Source: Bacteroidaceae bacterium
Lineage (GTDB): Bacteria; Bacteroidota; Bacteroidia; Bacteroidales; Bacteroidaceae
Assembly: GCA_017465905.1 (NCBI GenBank)
Contig: JAFTVE010000013.1
Coordinates: forward strand, 62,001-126,000
Direction of reading: 5' to 3'
DNA length: 64,000 bases
This document shows positions 47,141 through 56,055 of this stretch, piece by piece. Below the pieces are notes generated by a model. The model saw only the letters and a program-made list of their open reading frames with translations. It was not told the DNA's origin and searched no databases. Within the stretch, counting starts at the first letter, position 1. The number at the start of each line of letters is the position of its first letter. The translations under genes and the position numbers were made by a program.

Positions 47141-48961
47141 ATGCAAGCAATCATATTGGCCGCAGGTATGGGCAAGCGCCTTGGTGAACTCACCAGGGAG
47201 AATACCAAGTGTATGGTATCGGTCAATGGGGTACGCCTCATTGACCGTATGCTGACGCAACTGGCTGCACGAGACCTTTCTCGCGTGGTCATCGTAGTAG
47301 GATACAAGAAGGAAGAGCTCATTGCCCATATCGGCAACCGATATGACGATTGCATCAAGATAGAGTACGTACACAACGACATCTACGACAAGACCAACAA
47401 TATCTATTCGCTTGCTTTGGCTAAGGAGTATATGCTCGAGGAGGATACGCTGCTGCTGGAGTCAGACCTCATTTTTGACGACAGCATGCTCGATCTCATC
47501 ATCCATGATCCCTATCCCAACCTTGCCCTTGTAGCCAAGTATGAGACTTGGATGGATGGTACCATGGTGCGTATCTCCGAGGATAACGACATCATGAGCT
47601 TTATCCCGAAGAAGGCCTTCAAGTATGCCGATATAGAGCATTACTACAAGACCTGCAACATCTATAAGTTTAGTCGCGAATTCTCCAGCACCCAATACGT
47701 ACCCTTCCTCGAAGCCTACAGCAAGGCTATGGGCAACAATGAGTACTACGAGCAAGTGCTGCGTGTGCTCACCGCTCTTGATCGCTCCGATTTGAAGGCA
47801 CTGCCCATCACAACAGAGAAATGGTATGAGATAGATGATGTGCAGGATCTCGACATCGCCTCCACGATGTTCTCTTCGGAGGACGAATTGCTGGGCAAGT
47901 ACTACCGCCGCTATGGTGGCTATTGGCGTTTCCCACAGCTGAAGGATTACTGTTATCTGGTAAATCCCTACTATCCCAGCCCAAGGATGAGGGATGAGCT
48001 TCGCGCGAACTTCGATGTGCTGCTCACCGAGTACCCTTCGGGTATGTATGTCAACTCCCTGTTGGCTGGCAAGTACTTCGGCATCAATCAGGATTATGTA
48101 GTTGTGGGCAACGGTGCTGCCGAACTCATCAAGAGTTATGTGGAGAACCATGTGGAGGGAAACATTGGCATCATCTTCCCTACTTTTGAGGAGTACCCCA
48201 ATCGCGCCATCGCAGAGCGTATTGTCAAATATGTGCCCGACAATGCGGACTTTGCCTATACGGCACAGGATATCAAAACCTACTTTGCCGACAAGGCTAT
48301 ATCTACCCTGTTGCTTATCAACCCCGACAACCCATCGGGCAACTTCATCCCCATGGCTGATCTGCTGCCGCTGATAGAGTGGGCACGCGAGCTTGGCATC
48401 ACGATGATAGTTGACGAAAGCTTCGTGGACTTTACAGATGACTTTGCCAACAACTCACTACTCCATAATCATATTTTAGAAGCACACAGCAACCTGGTGG
48501 TGGTGAAGTCCATCAGCAAGTCGTACGGTGTGCCTGGCCTTCGCTTGGGTGTATTGGCCTCAGGTGACAAGACCTTAATAACTCGTATGAAGAAGGAGGT
48601 GGCGATATGGAACATCAACTCCTTTGCCGAGTTCTACATGCAGATCTTCGGTAAGTATGAGAAAGACTACACCGTCGCCTGCCATAAGTTCATCAAGGAG
48701 CGCAGCATCTTTTTCGAGGAGTTGCAGGCTGTACCCTATTTGCGTGTGATACCCTCACAAGCCAACTACTTCCTCTGTGAGGTGACTGATAGATATACCG
48801 CTACTGAGCTGACCCAACTGTTGCTGAAGCAATACAACATCCTCATTAAGGACTGCGGCACCAAGTCGGCCTTTGCCGGCAAGCAGTATATACGCATCGC
48901 CATCCGTGACCGGGCCGACAATGCCTATTTTGTAGAAGCACTTAAAGCATTGGCTGTATGA
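47141..48961 (+). CDS. Cytidylyltransferase - PLP aminotransferase fusion (LicC/PntC-like + class I/II)
   Basis: The 606 residues split into two enzymes. The N-terminal nucleotidyltransferase (1-240) has LAAGMGKRL (6-14), NDIYDKTNNIYSLALA and DTLLLESDLIF (102-112), the LicC/PntC-like pattern. The C-terminal PLP enzyme (about 255-606) has NPDNPSG (394-400), Asp425, and the PLP lysine in SISKSYGVPGLRLG (Lys460), closest to the HisC/CobD branch. Fusions of a cytidylyltransferase and a transaminase are known for 2-aminoethylphosphonate activation (PntC of Treponema denticola). A CobD-like decarboxylase making an amino-alcohol phosphate is an alternative. No PEP mutase lies in the window. LicD downstream would transfer the CMP/CDP-linked group. 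Confidence 0.75.
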   Translation: MQAIILAAGMGKRLGELTRENTKCMVSVNGVRLIDRMLTQLAARDLSRVVIVVGYKKEELIAHIGNRYDDCIKIEYVHNDIYDKTNNIYSLALAKEYMLEEDTLLLESDLIFDDSMLDLIIHDPYPNLALVAKYETWMDGTMVRISEDNDIMSFIPKKAFKYADIEHYYKTCNIYKFSREFSSTQYVPFLEAYSKAMGNNEYYEQVLRVLTALDRSDLKALPITTEKWYEIDDVQDLDIASTMFSSEDELLGKYYRRYGGYWRFPQLKDYCYLVNPYYPSPRMRDELRANFDVLLTEYPSGMYVNSLLAGKYFGINQDYVVVGNGAAELIKSYVENHVEGNIGIIFPTFEEYPNRAIAERIVKYVPDNADFAYTAQDIKTYFADKAISTLLLINPDNPSGNFIPMADLLPLIEWARELGITMIVDESFVDFTDDFANNSLLHNHILEAHSNLVVVKSISKSYGVPGLRLGVLASGDKTLITRMKKEVAIWNINSFAEFYMQIFGKYEKDYTVACHKFIKERSIFFEELQAVPYLRVIPSQANYFLCEVTDRYTATELTQLLLKQYNILIKDCGTKSAFAGKQYIRIAIRDRADNAYFVEALKALAV

Positions 48962-49905
48962 AAATAATATCCCAACAGCAGATTCGTGGTTTGAATATTT
49001 CGCCTGCACTGTGTGTAGAGTGGGTGAAAGAGAGTTTTGCCTTGAAGGAGAGGGCACAGCTACCGGCAAAAATCAGCCTTCATCCACAAGGTAGTGATTT
49101 CTTTAACACGATGCCTTGCTTGCTTCCAGAACCATACAATTGTTTTGGAGTAAAGATTGTGCATCGTATCAAAGGATCCATACCAGCATTGGGCGGAGAT
49201 ATATTGTTGTATAATTCGCAAAATGGCGAACTTCTGGCCATGCTTGATGCCGATTGGATCACTACAATGCGCACTGGTGCGGTAGCAACATTGGCTATGC
49301 AAACATTCAGGAAGAACAATACACGAACCTATGGTTTCATTGGTTTAGGCAATACAGGTAGAGCCACGATGCTGTGTCTACTTGAGTCAGAACCCGATGT
49401 GATGCACCATATCCTCCTGATGCGCTATAAAGACCAGGCAGAGCAGTTCATCGAGCGGTTTAAGGATTATGCCAATGTATCCTTCTCTATCTGTGACGAC
49501 ATAAACGAACTGGTGCCCCAGTCTGATGTTATTGTAAGCTGTATTACCGAAGCAAAGGGATTACTATGTGATGATGACAGCCTCTACAAGGAGGGTTGCC
49601 TAGTGATTCCTGTACATACACGGGGATTTCAGAATTGTGATTTATGCTTCGATAAGGTGTTTGCTGATGACACTGCACATGTTTGTGAATTTAAGTACTT
49701 CAATCAGTTCAAACAGTTTGCAGAACTGCAGGATGTGGTTGGAGGGAAAAAGTCTGGCCGTGAGTCAGATAAGGAGCGTATATTGAGTTATAACATAGGG
49801 CTTGGGCTGCACGATGTGCTCTATGCTTCAAAGATATACGAACTGCTGGGTGTAGCAGCCCATGATGTTGATGTCAAAAGAGAATCTGATAAGTTCTGGA
49901 TCTGA
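48958..49905 (+). CDS. Ornithine cyclodeaminase / mu-crystallin family protein
   Basis: The 315 residues match the OCD/alanine-dehydrogenase/SbnB family. There is a substrate domain with GVKIVHRIKG and MRTGAVATLAM (conserved Arg-Thr-Gly), then a Rossmann fold with FIGLGNTGRATMLCLLE (about 122-138) and VIVSCITEAKGLL. Members produce or reduce imines from amino acids. The start overlaps the previous stop codon by four bases (ATGA), so it is tightly linked to the cytidylyltransferase-aminotransferase fusion. This suggests that it processes the same small amino compound. The specific reaction is unknown. Confidence 0.8.
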   Translation: MKIISQQQIRGLNISPALCVEWVKESFALKERAQLPAKISLHPQGSDFFNTMPCLLPEPYNCFGVKIVHRIKGSIPALGGDILLYNSQNGELLAMLDADWITTMRTGAVATLAMQTFRKNNTRTYGFIGLGNTGRATMLCLLESEPDVMHHILLMRYKDQAEQFIERFKDYANVSFSICDDINELVPQSDVIVSCITEAKGLLCDDDSLYKEGCLVIPVHTRGFQNCDLCFDKVFADDTAHVCEFKYFNQFKQFAELQDVVGGKKSGRESDKERILSYNIGLGLHDVLYASKIYELLGVAAHDVDVKRESDKFWI

Positions 49906-49907
49906 AT

Positions 49908-51452
49908 ATGTCTTCAATCAATCAGAAACGTATAGCCAAGAACACAGCCTTACTTTATGTGAGGATGTTGTTCATTATGCTTATCAGTCTGTACACCTCT
50001 CGTGTCATTCTGGAGACGTTGGGCGACATCGACTTCGGATTGTATAATGTAATTGGTGGCATTGTTGTTACCTTTTCATTTCTTAATGGAGTGATGGGGT
50101 CTGCCTGCAGTCGCTATTTTGCGATTGAGATCGGGAGAGGCGACAGTGAAGCATTACGCCGGGTATTCAATCTCAACGTTACCATATTCTTGCTTCTGGG
50201 AGTTATTATTCTGGTTTTAGCAGAAACCATCGGTCTATGGTTCCTCAATCATAAGATGCAGATACCTCCCGATAGAATGGTGGCGGCACAATGGGTGTAT
50301 CAGTGTTCCATTGTCGCCTTCATCATCAATATGTTTGTGACCCCCTATCGCTCGGTCATTACCGCAAGGGAAAACATGAAGGTATATGCCTATTGCAGTG
50401 TGGTAGAGGTTGTGCTGAAGTTGGCTATTGTATATGTACTTGTCATATCACCTATCGACAAGCTGATATTGTATTCCATCCTTATGGTGGGTATCACTGT
50501 CGGTACAGGACTTTTCTATGCACTCTACTGCAGGCACTATTATAATGAATGTCGCTATTCATTCTACTGGGACAAGCCTTTGTTTAAGGAGATAGTCGGT
50601 TATACTGGATGGCAAGTCATTGGTGTTGCCTCCGACATAGGCCGAAACCAAGGAGTCAACATCATATTGAACATGTTCTTCGGCCCCATTGCCAACACAG
50701 CGCGAGGCATTGCTTACCAGGTTTTCGCCAATATCAATCAGTTTGTACAGAACTTTGTCATTGCATTCAGTCCCCAAATCACCAAGTCGTATGCAATAGG
50801 GGATAGGGAAGGTATGATGAAACTGGTGTTTCAGAGTTCAAAGTTTTCATACTATCTGTTATATATACTCATTTTGCCCGTATGTTTAGAGACCCCGAAG
50901 ATTCTGGAAATCTGGCTTGGTGAGGTACCTGATGATACGGTCATCTTTTGCCAGCTTACCTTAATCGCCGCACTCATCGACTCGCTGCTATATCCGCTGC
51001 TTACGGCTGTTCGTGCTACTGGCAAGGTCAAGTGGTATCAAATCTCAGTAGGGGGAACCCAGCTGTTGACCCTACCGATATGCTACGCCATGTTCAAGTG
51101 GGGAGATTATCCGGCAACTGCAGCTTTCTATGTGGTTATTGCTACCTCTGTTGTAGCACAGATATTCCGCGTAGCTATCATGAAGCGGCTGCATAGAATG
51201 AGCATCAAGGACTATTTCTTTGCTGTGCTTAAACCTATACTTTTGGTCACCTTCCTCGCAGCCATACTGCCTATAGCCCTGAAAACTATTATCCCTGCTA
51301 CCTTCTGGGGGGCGGTGTTGAATATTGGTATAAGTATGATCTCTGTAGGTGTCGTAGTACTGTTGGTAGGAGTAACATCTACCGAACGTATACATATCTT
51401 GGAAGTAGTACGGAAATTTATAAGAAGAAAAGGAACACACGCTAATGATTGA
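49908..51452 (+). CDS. Polysaccharide flippase (Wzx/MATE-like)
   Basis: The 514-residue protein has about 12-14 membrane helices and begins RIAKNTALLYVRMLFIMLISLYTSRVIL, a typical opening of O-antigen or polysaccharide exporters (MOP superfamily). It would flip lipid-linked glycan from the cytoplasmic to the periplasmic face. The gene lies in the middle of a glycan cluster, three bases after the ornithine-cyclodeaminase-like gene, and overlaps the following licD start by 8 bases. Confidence 0.88.
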   Translation: MSSINQKRIAKNTALLYVRMLFIMLISLYTSRVILETLGDIDFGLYNVIGGIVVTFSFLNGVMGSACSRYFAIEIGRGDSEALRRVFNLNVTIFLLLGVIILVLAETIGLWFLNHKMQIPPDRMVAAQWVYQCSIVAFIINMFVTPYRSVITARENMKVYAYCSVVEVVLKLAIVYVLVISPIDKLILYSILMVGITVGTGLFYALYCRHYYNECRYSFYWDKPLFKEIVGYTGWQVIGVASDIGRNQGVNIILNMFFGPIANTARGIAYQVFANINQFVQNFVIAFSPQITKSYAIGDREGMMKLVFQSSKFSYYLLYILILPVCLETPKILEIWLGEVPDDTVIFCQLTLIAALIDSLLYPLLTAVRATGKVKWYQISVGGTQLLTLPICYAMFKWGDYPATAAFYVVIATSVVAQIFRVAIMKRLHRMSIKDYFFAVLKPILLVTFLAAILPIALKTIIPATFWGAVLNIGISMISVGVVVLLVGVTSTERIHILEVVRKFIRRKGTHAND

Positions 51453-52197
51453 AGAACGGATACAACAACAGTTGCGCGAGAAGTATAATCCTGATGGTTC
51501 AGTTTTGCGGAATATGCAATTGCAGTTGCTGGACATCTTGAAGGAGTTTGATGCGATATGTCAAAAACATCATATTCCTTATTGGTTGGATTCAGGTACT
51601 TTGATTGGTGCTGTACGGCACGGAGGATTTGTCCCATGGGATGATGATGTTGATGTTTGTGTCCTAAAGAAAGACCAGAAAAGGATTAGGCAAATAATGC
51701 AACAGGAACTGGGAGCATCGCTGAAGTATATGGACGAGAAGGTCGATAGTACCTATCCTCGAAAATGGGCACGTATCGTAAAAACGATGGATGAGGGTGA
51801 TGCGAAAAGCAATATCATCTGGCTGGATATATTCATAATGGAATATGGGAATAAGACATTAAGTAAGATTGCAAATCAGACGTATGGCAAGTGTTATAGA
51901 CGTAAGAATGGACTAATTAAGGAAAGAGGTTATAAAAGAGTCTTTTCTTATTGCGCTTATCCGTTCTGTTGGTTCCTGATGCAAGTGCTTAGGCTGATAG
52001 GTATCTGCTTCTGTCGTAATACACTGATATTTGATTATGGGAGCGTGTTCTCCTCTATCCGCAAAAGAGATGAAATATTTCCTTTGTCACAAATGTCCTT
52101 TGAGGATGCATGTTTCTCGGTACCCCAAAACTGGGATAGCTATTTGGAAAGGATTTATGGCGATTACATGAAATTGCCTTCCAATTATTATAAATGA
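51445..52197 (+). CDS. LicD-family phospho(no)transferase
   Basis: The 250 residues contain the LicD core IPYWLDSGTLIGAVRHGGFVPWDDDVDV (about 44-70), with the nucleotidyl-transferase-fold DDDVD metal site. LicD transfers a phosphate-linked amino alcohol (phosphocholine or phosphoethanolamine) or aminoethylphosphonate from a CMP/CDP carrier to a sugar. Its donor is probably made by the cytidylyltransferase-aminotransferase fusion at 47141. It is more AT-rich than its neighbours. Confidence 0.88.
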   Translation: MIEERIQQQLREKYNPDGSVLRNMQLQLLDILKEFDAICQKHHIPYWLDSGTLIGAVRHGGFVPWDDDVDVCVLKKDQKRIRQIMQQELGASLKYMDEKVDSTYPRKWARIVKTMDEGDAKSNIIWLDIFIMEYGNKTLSKIANQTYGKCYRRKNGLIKERGYKRVFSYCAYPFCWFLMQVLRLIGICFCRNTLIFDYGSVFSSIRKRDEIFPLSQMSFEDACFSVPQNWDSYLERIYGDYMKLPSNYYK

Positions 52198-52207
52198 GAA
52201 AGTGATT

Positions 52208-52963
52208 ATGACGACGGCATTTATCATTCAAGCAAGGATGGGATCTACCCGTCTACCAGGTAAGCTCTTGTTGCCCTTCTGTGACGGGAGAACTATTCTT
52301 GACATCATGGTAGACAAACTTAGGAAAGTAGAAGATACCGATATTATTATAGCGACAACTCTTAACCCCATTGATATGCCTATTGTTGCTAAGGCGGAGA
52401 AGATGGGGATAAAATGCTTTAGAGGTTCTGAGAATGATGTCTTGCAACGGTTTGTAGATGCCGCTCAGTATTATGGGGCGAAGAAGATTGTACGTGTGTG
52501 TTCTGACAATCCGTTCATCGATGTCAACGAGATGCGGCGATTGGTGGCAGCAGCAAAGACAAATCGAGAGGACTATATAAGCTTCGATGTAGATGGTGTG
52601 CCATCAATATTGACTCATTATGGTTTTTGGGCCGAATACGTCTCCCTGGATGCGCTGTTGAGAATTAAGGAACTTACGAAGGAACCATTCTATCATGAGC
52701 ACGTTACCAATTATATTTATAAGCATCCGTCAGAGTTTGATATCAAATGGTTGGATGTAGATAAAGCCATTCTCAATTATAAGGATATCAGATTGACAAT
52801 CGATACCCCAGCTGATATGGAGAATGCATCCCGCCTTCTTCACAACCTTATGAAAGATGGTGACAGTTATCCTGATATACCCCAAATCCTTCAGTTTATC
52901 CAAGAACATTCCGAGTATTCTGATTTGATGCGGAAAGAAATCCAAAACAATCAAAAGAAATGA
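52208..52963 (+). CDS. CMP-sugar synthetase-like nucleotidyltransferase (SpsF/NeuA-like)
   Basis: I use the ATG at 52208 (251 residues); an in-frame GTG at 52202 adds two residues. The N-terminal IIQARMGSTRLPGKLLLPF is the CMP-KDO/CMP-NeuAc synthetase-type nucleotide loop found in the SpsF family, followed by VRVCSDNPFIDV and RLTIDTPADME. It activates a sugar acid, probably the product of the NeuB-like enzyme. The next start overlaps its stop (ATGA). Confidence 0.82.
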   Translation: MTTAFIIQARMGSTRLPGKLLLPFCDGRTILDIMVDKLRKVEDTDIIIATTLNPIDMPIVAKAEKMGIKCFRGSENDVLQRFVDAAQYYGAKKIVRVCSDNPFIDVNEMRRLVAAAKTNREDYISFDVDGVPSILTHYGFWAEYVSLDALLRIKELTKEPFYHEHVTNYIYKHPSEFDIKWLDVDKAILNYKDIRLTIDTPADMENASRLLHNLMKDGDSYPDIPQILQFIQEHSEYSDLMRKEIQNNQKK

Positions 52964-54000
52964 AAAGTACATATATAATTGGAGAAATAGGCCAGAATCA
53001 TAATGGTTCTGTAGACATAGCCAAATTGATTGTCGAGCTTGTTGCACGCCCAGTAAGGGAGGAGGTCTTTAATTTGGACTTGCGACCTATGGACGCAGTA
53101 AAGATGACCAAACGGGATTTGTCGGAGGAATTGACCACTTCGCAGATGAATCGTCCGTACAATACTCCCAATTCGTTTGGAAAAACTTATGGAGAGCACC
53201 GCGCCTTCTTGGAGTTGTCTGACGAACAGCATTTTGAGGTATACAAGTATGCCAAATCCCTTGGTCTTGACTTTATAGAGACACTGTGTGCGAAAGGTTG
53301 TTTGTCCTTATTGAAGCTGTTTACGCCAGATTCATTAAAAGTCGCTAGCCGTGACTTGACAAATCTTCCGTTACTTGAGGCTATGGCTGAAACGAAGATC
53401 CCGATAATTCTGTCAACGGGTATGGCTGGAAAGAAAGAGCTTGATGATGCTCTGGACGTAATTACAAAGTACCACTCAGATATATCGATTCTGCACTGTG
53501 TGTCACAATATCCGACGGCACCGGACAATCTGAACCTGAACACAATTAGGTATCTCAAGGAGCACTATGGGCAGTATAGAATCGGATTCTCGGACCATAC
53601 TATCGGTATCTCTGCTCCTGTCGTGGCTGTCGGGATGGGAGCTGAAATCATCGAGAAGCATATCACCATAGACCGTAGGATGAAGGGAACGGACCAGGCA
53701 GGGTCATTAGGCCCTGATGGTGTGAACCGTATGGTGAGGGATATACGTGTGGCCGAAAGATGGATGGGAACAGAGGACCTATACATAGACAAGAGTATAG
53801 CCGAAGCACGCATCAAACTGGAGCGTTCGATTGCTACTAAACGTGCCATGAAGGCAGGCGAGACAATCACGAAGGAGGATGTCCACATGCTGAGCCCTGG
53901 AGACGGATTCAAATGGAAACAGGTGGATGAGGTGGTTGGAAAAGTCGTAACTTCCGACATTGCTGCCAATGAAATTATTTATCCGAACTTAATCAAATAG
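52960..54000 (+). CDS. NeuB-family sialic-acid-like synthase
   Basis: This 346-residue protein has the NeuB barrel: EIGQNHNGSVDIA (about 8-20), SLKVASRDLTNLPLLEAM, STGMAGKKEL, HCVSQYPTAPDNLNL, GFSDHTIG and EKHITIDRRMKGTDQAGSL. A C-terminal SAF/antifreeze-like domain (about 280-346) is present. It condenses phosphoenolpyruvate with an aldose (or aldose phosphate) to a 2-keto-3-deoxy sugar acid. A 20-30 residue stretch (about 30-65) differs from classic NeuB, suggesting a different substrate. It sits between a CMP-synthetase-like gene and a KdsC-type phosphatase. Confidence 0.85.
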   Translation: MKSTYIIGEIGQNHNGSVDIAKLIVELVARPVREEVFNLDLRPMDAVKMTKRDLSEELTTSQMNRPYNTPNSFGKTYGEHRAFLELSDEQHFEVYKYAKSLGLDFIETLCAKGCLSLLKLFTPDSLKVASRDLTNLPLLEAMAETKIPIILSTGMAGKKELDDALDVITKYHSDISILHCVSQYPTAPDNLNLNTIRYLKEHYGQYRIGFSDHTIGISAPVVAVGMGAEIIEKHITIDRRMKGTDQAGSLGPDGVNRMVRDIRVAERWMGTEDLYIDKSIAEARIKLERSIATKRAMKAGETITKEDVHMLSPGDGFKWKQVDEVVGKVVTSDIAANEIIYPNLIK

Positions 54001-54002
54001 AT

Positions 54003-54497
54003 ATGCTCCCCAAATTAGTTCTGACAGATATAGATGGTGTGTGGACCGATGGAGGCATGTATTATGACCAACACGGGAATGAGTGGAAACGTTTCAACAC
54101 ATCGGACAGTGCAGGTGTTCTCTTCTGTAAACGACTGGGTATACCTGTAGGAATCATAACAGGCGAGAACACACAAATCGTAGAAAGAAGGGCCCAAAAA
54201 CTGGGCGTAGAATATCTTTTCCAGGGGATAAGGGACAAGCGGACGTGTGCCGAGAAACTATGTGTAGAACTCGGAATAACACTTGACGAGGTGGCTTATA
54301 TTGGAGATGATATTGGCGATATAGAACTTCTCCAGGCAGTAGGCATGGGTTTTGTCCCGGACAATGCTCCTGTATATGTTAAGCAGGTTGCAAGATATAG
54401 GTTAAATGTCAAGGGAGGTTATGGTGCCTTTAGGGCAATGGTTGAGCAGATACTCTGCCATAACAACATTGATGTAATGGAACTTCTTGGCAAATAG
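54003..54497 (+). CDS. KdsC-type HAD phosphatase
   Basis: The 164 residues match the tetrameric KdsC/NeuA-C-terminal-like HAD phosphatases, with LTDIDGVWTDGG (catalytic Asp9 and Asp11), IITGENTQIVERRAQKLGV and YIGDDIGDIELLQAVGMG. These remove phosphate from 8- or 9-carbon sugar acid phosphates. Alongside the NeuB-like and CMP-synthetase-like enzymes, the set resembles the KDN pathway of Bacteroides thetaiotaomicron. It starts two bases after the NeuB-like stop. Confidence 0.9.
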   Translation: MLPKLVLTDIDGVWTDGGMYYDQHGNEWKRFNTSDSAGVLFCKRLGIPVGIITGENTQIVERRAQKLGVEYLFQGIRDKRTCAEKLCVELGITLDEVAYIGDDIGDIELLQAVGMGFVPDNAPVYVKQVARYRLNVKGGYGAFRAMVEQILCHNNIDVMELLGK

Positions 54498-54514
54498 CAT
54501 AATACTGGGTCACT

Positions 54515-55372
54515 ATGAAGAGAACAATACGGAATATTATCTTATGGCCTTTTCGGGTAATGGCTGAATTTACGACAAAAGTATATCATACGCTTTACTA
54601 TTTTAGCCATAAGGAAATAGCACGAAAAGATTGCATCAATCAACTGCAACCTCAGCGTCAAGGGAGAACATTGTTGAGGATATTGGGTAATGGAAAATCG
54701 CTGTCCGATGATTTGGCTGTGTTTGCTTCTAATGAGCAAACCGATTATATGGTGGTGAACAGGCACGTGCTGTCTGATTCCTATCAGGTAGTCAAGCCGC
54801 GTTACTACACCTTGGCCGATTCCTATTTCTATACCATGCCGGAGGGATATTCGATATTGCAGCATATCGATGAGGAGACTCAATGGGATATGTTTCTCTT
54901 TGTACCCAATGAGAGAGCTGCTCGTGATGCGATGAACCTATATATCAAGAACCAACATATAACTGTAGTATACTATAATGCTGGGACATATGAGGGATTT
55001 GGCTGTATGAGACGATATATGGAAAACCATAATCTCTCGATGCCCGTGTCGCAGAACGTAGTGGTAGCAGGGGTTTATATTGCTATCTGTATGCAGTATC
55101 CGACCATAGAATTGTACGGTGTAGAGCACTCCTGGACACGGAATCTCTCAGTAAACGAGGACAATGAGGTGTGCTTGGAGAATCCTCATTTTTATGACAG
55201 TAAAGGCCAAAAGGTACAGACTCAGATGGGGTGGAACCTCCATGTCACATTGAACAAGTATGCACGTATGTTTGAGTCGTATTGGGAACTGAATGCACTA
55301 GCTGAGAAACGTAAAGTGCGTATCATCAACAAGACTAAGGACTCATTTATAGATGCTTTCCCTAAAAAGTAA
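54515..55372 (+). CDS. Putative GT42/DUF115-like glycosyltransferase
   Basis: The 285 residues have an N-terminal hydrophobic or amphipathic stretch (5-30), then LRILGNGKSLSDDL (54-67), similar to the GNGPSL nucleotide loop of Campylobacter-type sialyltransferases (GT42) and DUF115 proteins. The VVNRH segment follows (80-84), then VVVAGVYIAICMQYPTIELYGVEHSW (about 182-207), matching the TSGVYM...IYLSGID pattern. By position after the three nonulosonate genes, it is the best candidate for the transferase of that sugar. The assignment rests on motif similarity only. Confidence 0.55.
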   Translation: MKRTIRNIILWPFRVMAEFTTKVYHTLYYFSHKEIARKDCINQLQPQRQGRTLLRILGNGKSLSDDLAVFASNEQTDYMVVNRHVLSDSYQVVKPRYYTLADSYFYTMPEGYSILQHIDEETQWDMFLFVPNERAARDAMNLYIKNQHITVVYYNAGTYEGFGCMRRYMENHNLSMPVSQNVVVAGVYIAICMQYPTIELYGVEHSWTRNLSVNEDNEVCLENPHFYDSKGQKVQTQMGWNLHVTLNKYARMFESYWELNALAEKRKVRIINKTKDSFIDAFPKK

Positions 55373-55377
55373 ATGCC

Positions 55378-56055
55378 ATGATAAGCAAAGTTTTCTATCT
55401 GCTCACGTACATCTTAAATCAATGCTTCTCGAAGCTCAAAGCCGACATACACTCTGAAATTGCATTCAATAAACAGAGTGTCAAGGGTAAGGGAAATCGC
55501 CTGGAGGCATATCGAGCCCAAGTAGGGCATTGTACCTTCAAACTGTCGGGAGAGAACAACCTGTTCTCATGCCAAAGCCTCTTAAAGAGGTCAGACATAC
55601 TCATCGAAGGTGACAATAATAGGATTATTATCGAAGCAGGGGGAGAAATCAGGAACATCAAGTTATGGATAAAAGGCAATGGGAATGAGATTCATATAGG
55701 CAATGAGGTCATATTCAATGGAGGACGTATCGTTTGCGCAGGGAGTAACAATAGGGTAGCTATTGGCAATGACTGCATGTTTGCCGAACGCATCGAAATA
55801 TGGGCTTCTGACACTCATCCAATCTACAAAGATGGTCAGATTATCAATCCGTCGCGACCTATATATATAGGTGAACATGTCTGGGTAGGCACAAATGTGA
55901 CCATTCTTAAGGGTAGCACCCTGAACGATGGATGTATCATAGGTATGGGAAGTCTTGTCAAGGGGGAAGTCCCATCTCGAGTGGTATATGCAGGAAATCC
56001 CGCCAGGGTACTCAGGGAGGATGTTGAGTGGGATAAGTCCACCATACCCCTATAA
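55378..56055 (+). CDS. Left-handed beta-helix acyltransferase (O-acetyltransferase-like)
   Basis: The 225 residues contain imperfect hexapeptide repeats from about 70 on, ending with IYIGEHVWVGTNVTILKGSTLNDGCIIGMGSLVKGEVPSRVVYAGNPARVLRE, the common LbH acyltransferase signature. It probably acetylates a glycan sugar. It converges with the minus-strand GT2 gene, overlapping it by six bases. Confidence 0.85.
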   Translation: MISKVFYLLTYILNQCFSKLKADIHSEIAFNKQSVKGKGNRLEAYRAQVGHCTFKLSGENNLFSCQSLLKRSDILIEGDNNRIIIEAGGEIRNIKLWIKGNGNEIHIGNEVIFNGGRIVCAGSNNRVAIGNDCMFAERIEIWASDTHPIYKDGQIINPSRPIYIGEHVWVGTNVTILKGSTLNDGCIIGMGSLVKGEVPSRVVYAGNPARVLREDVEWDKSTIPL

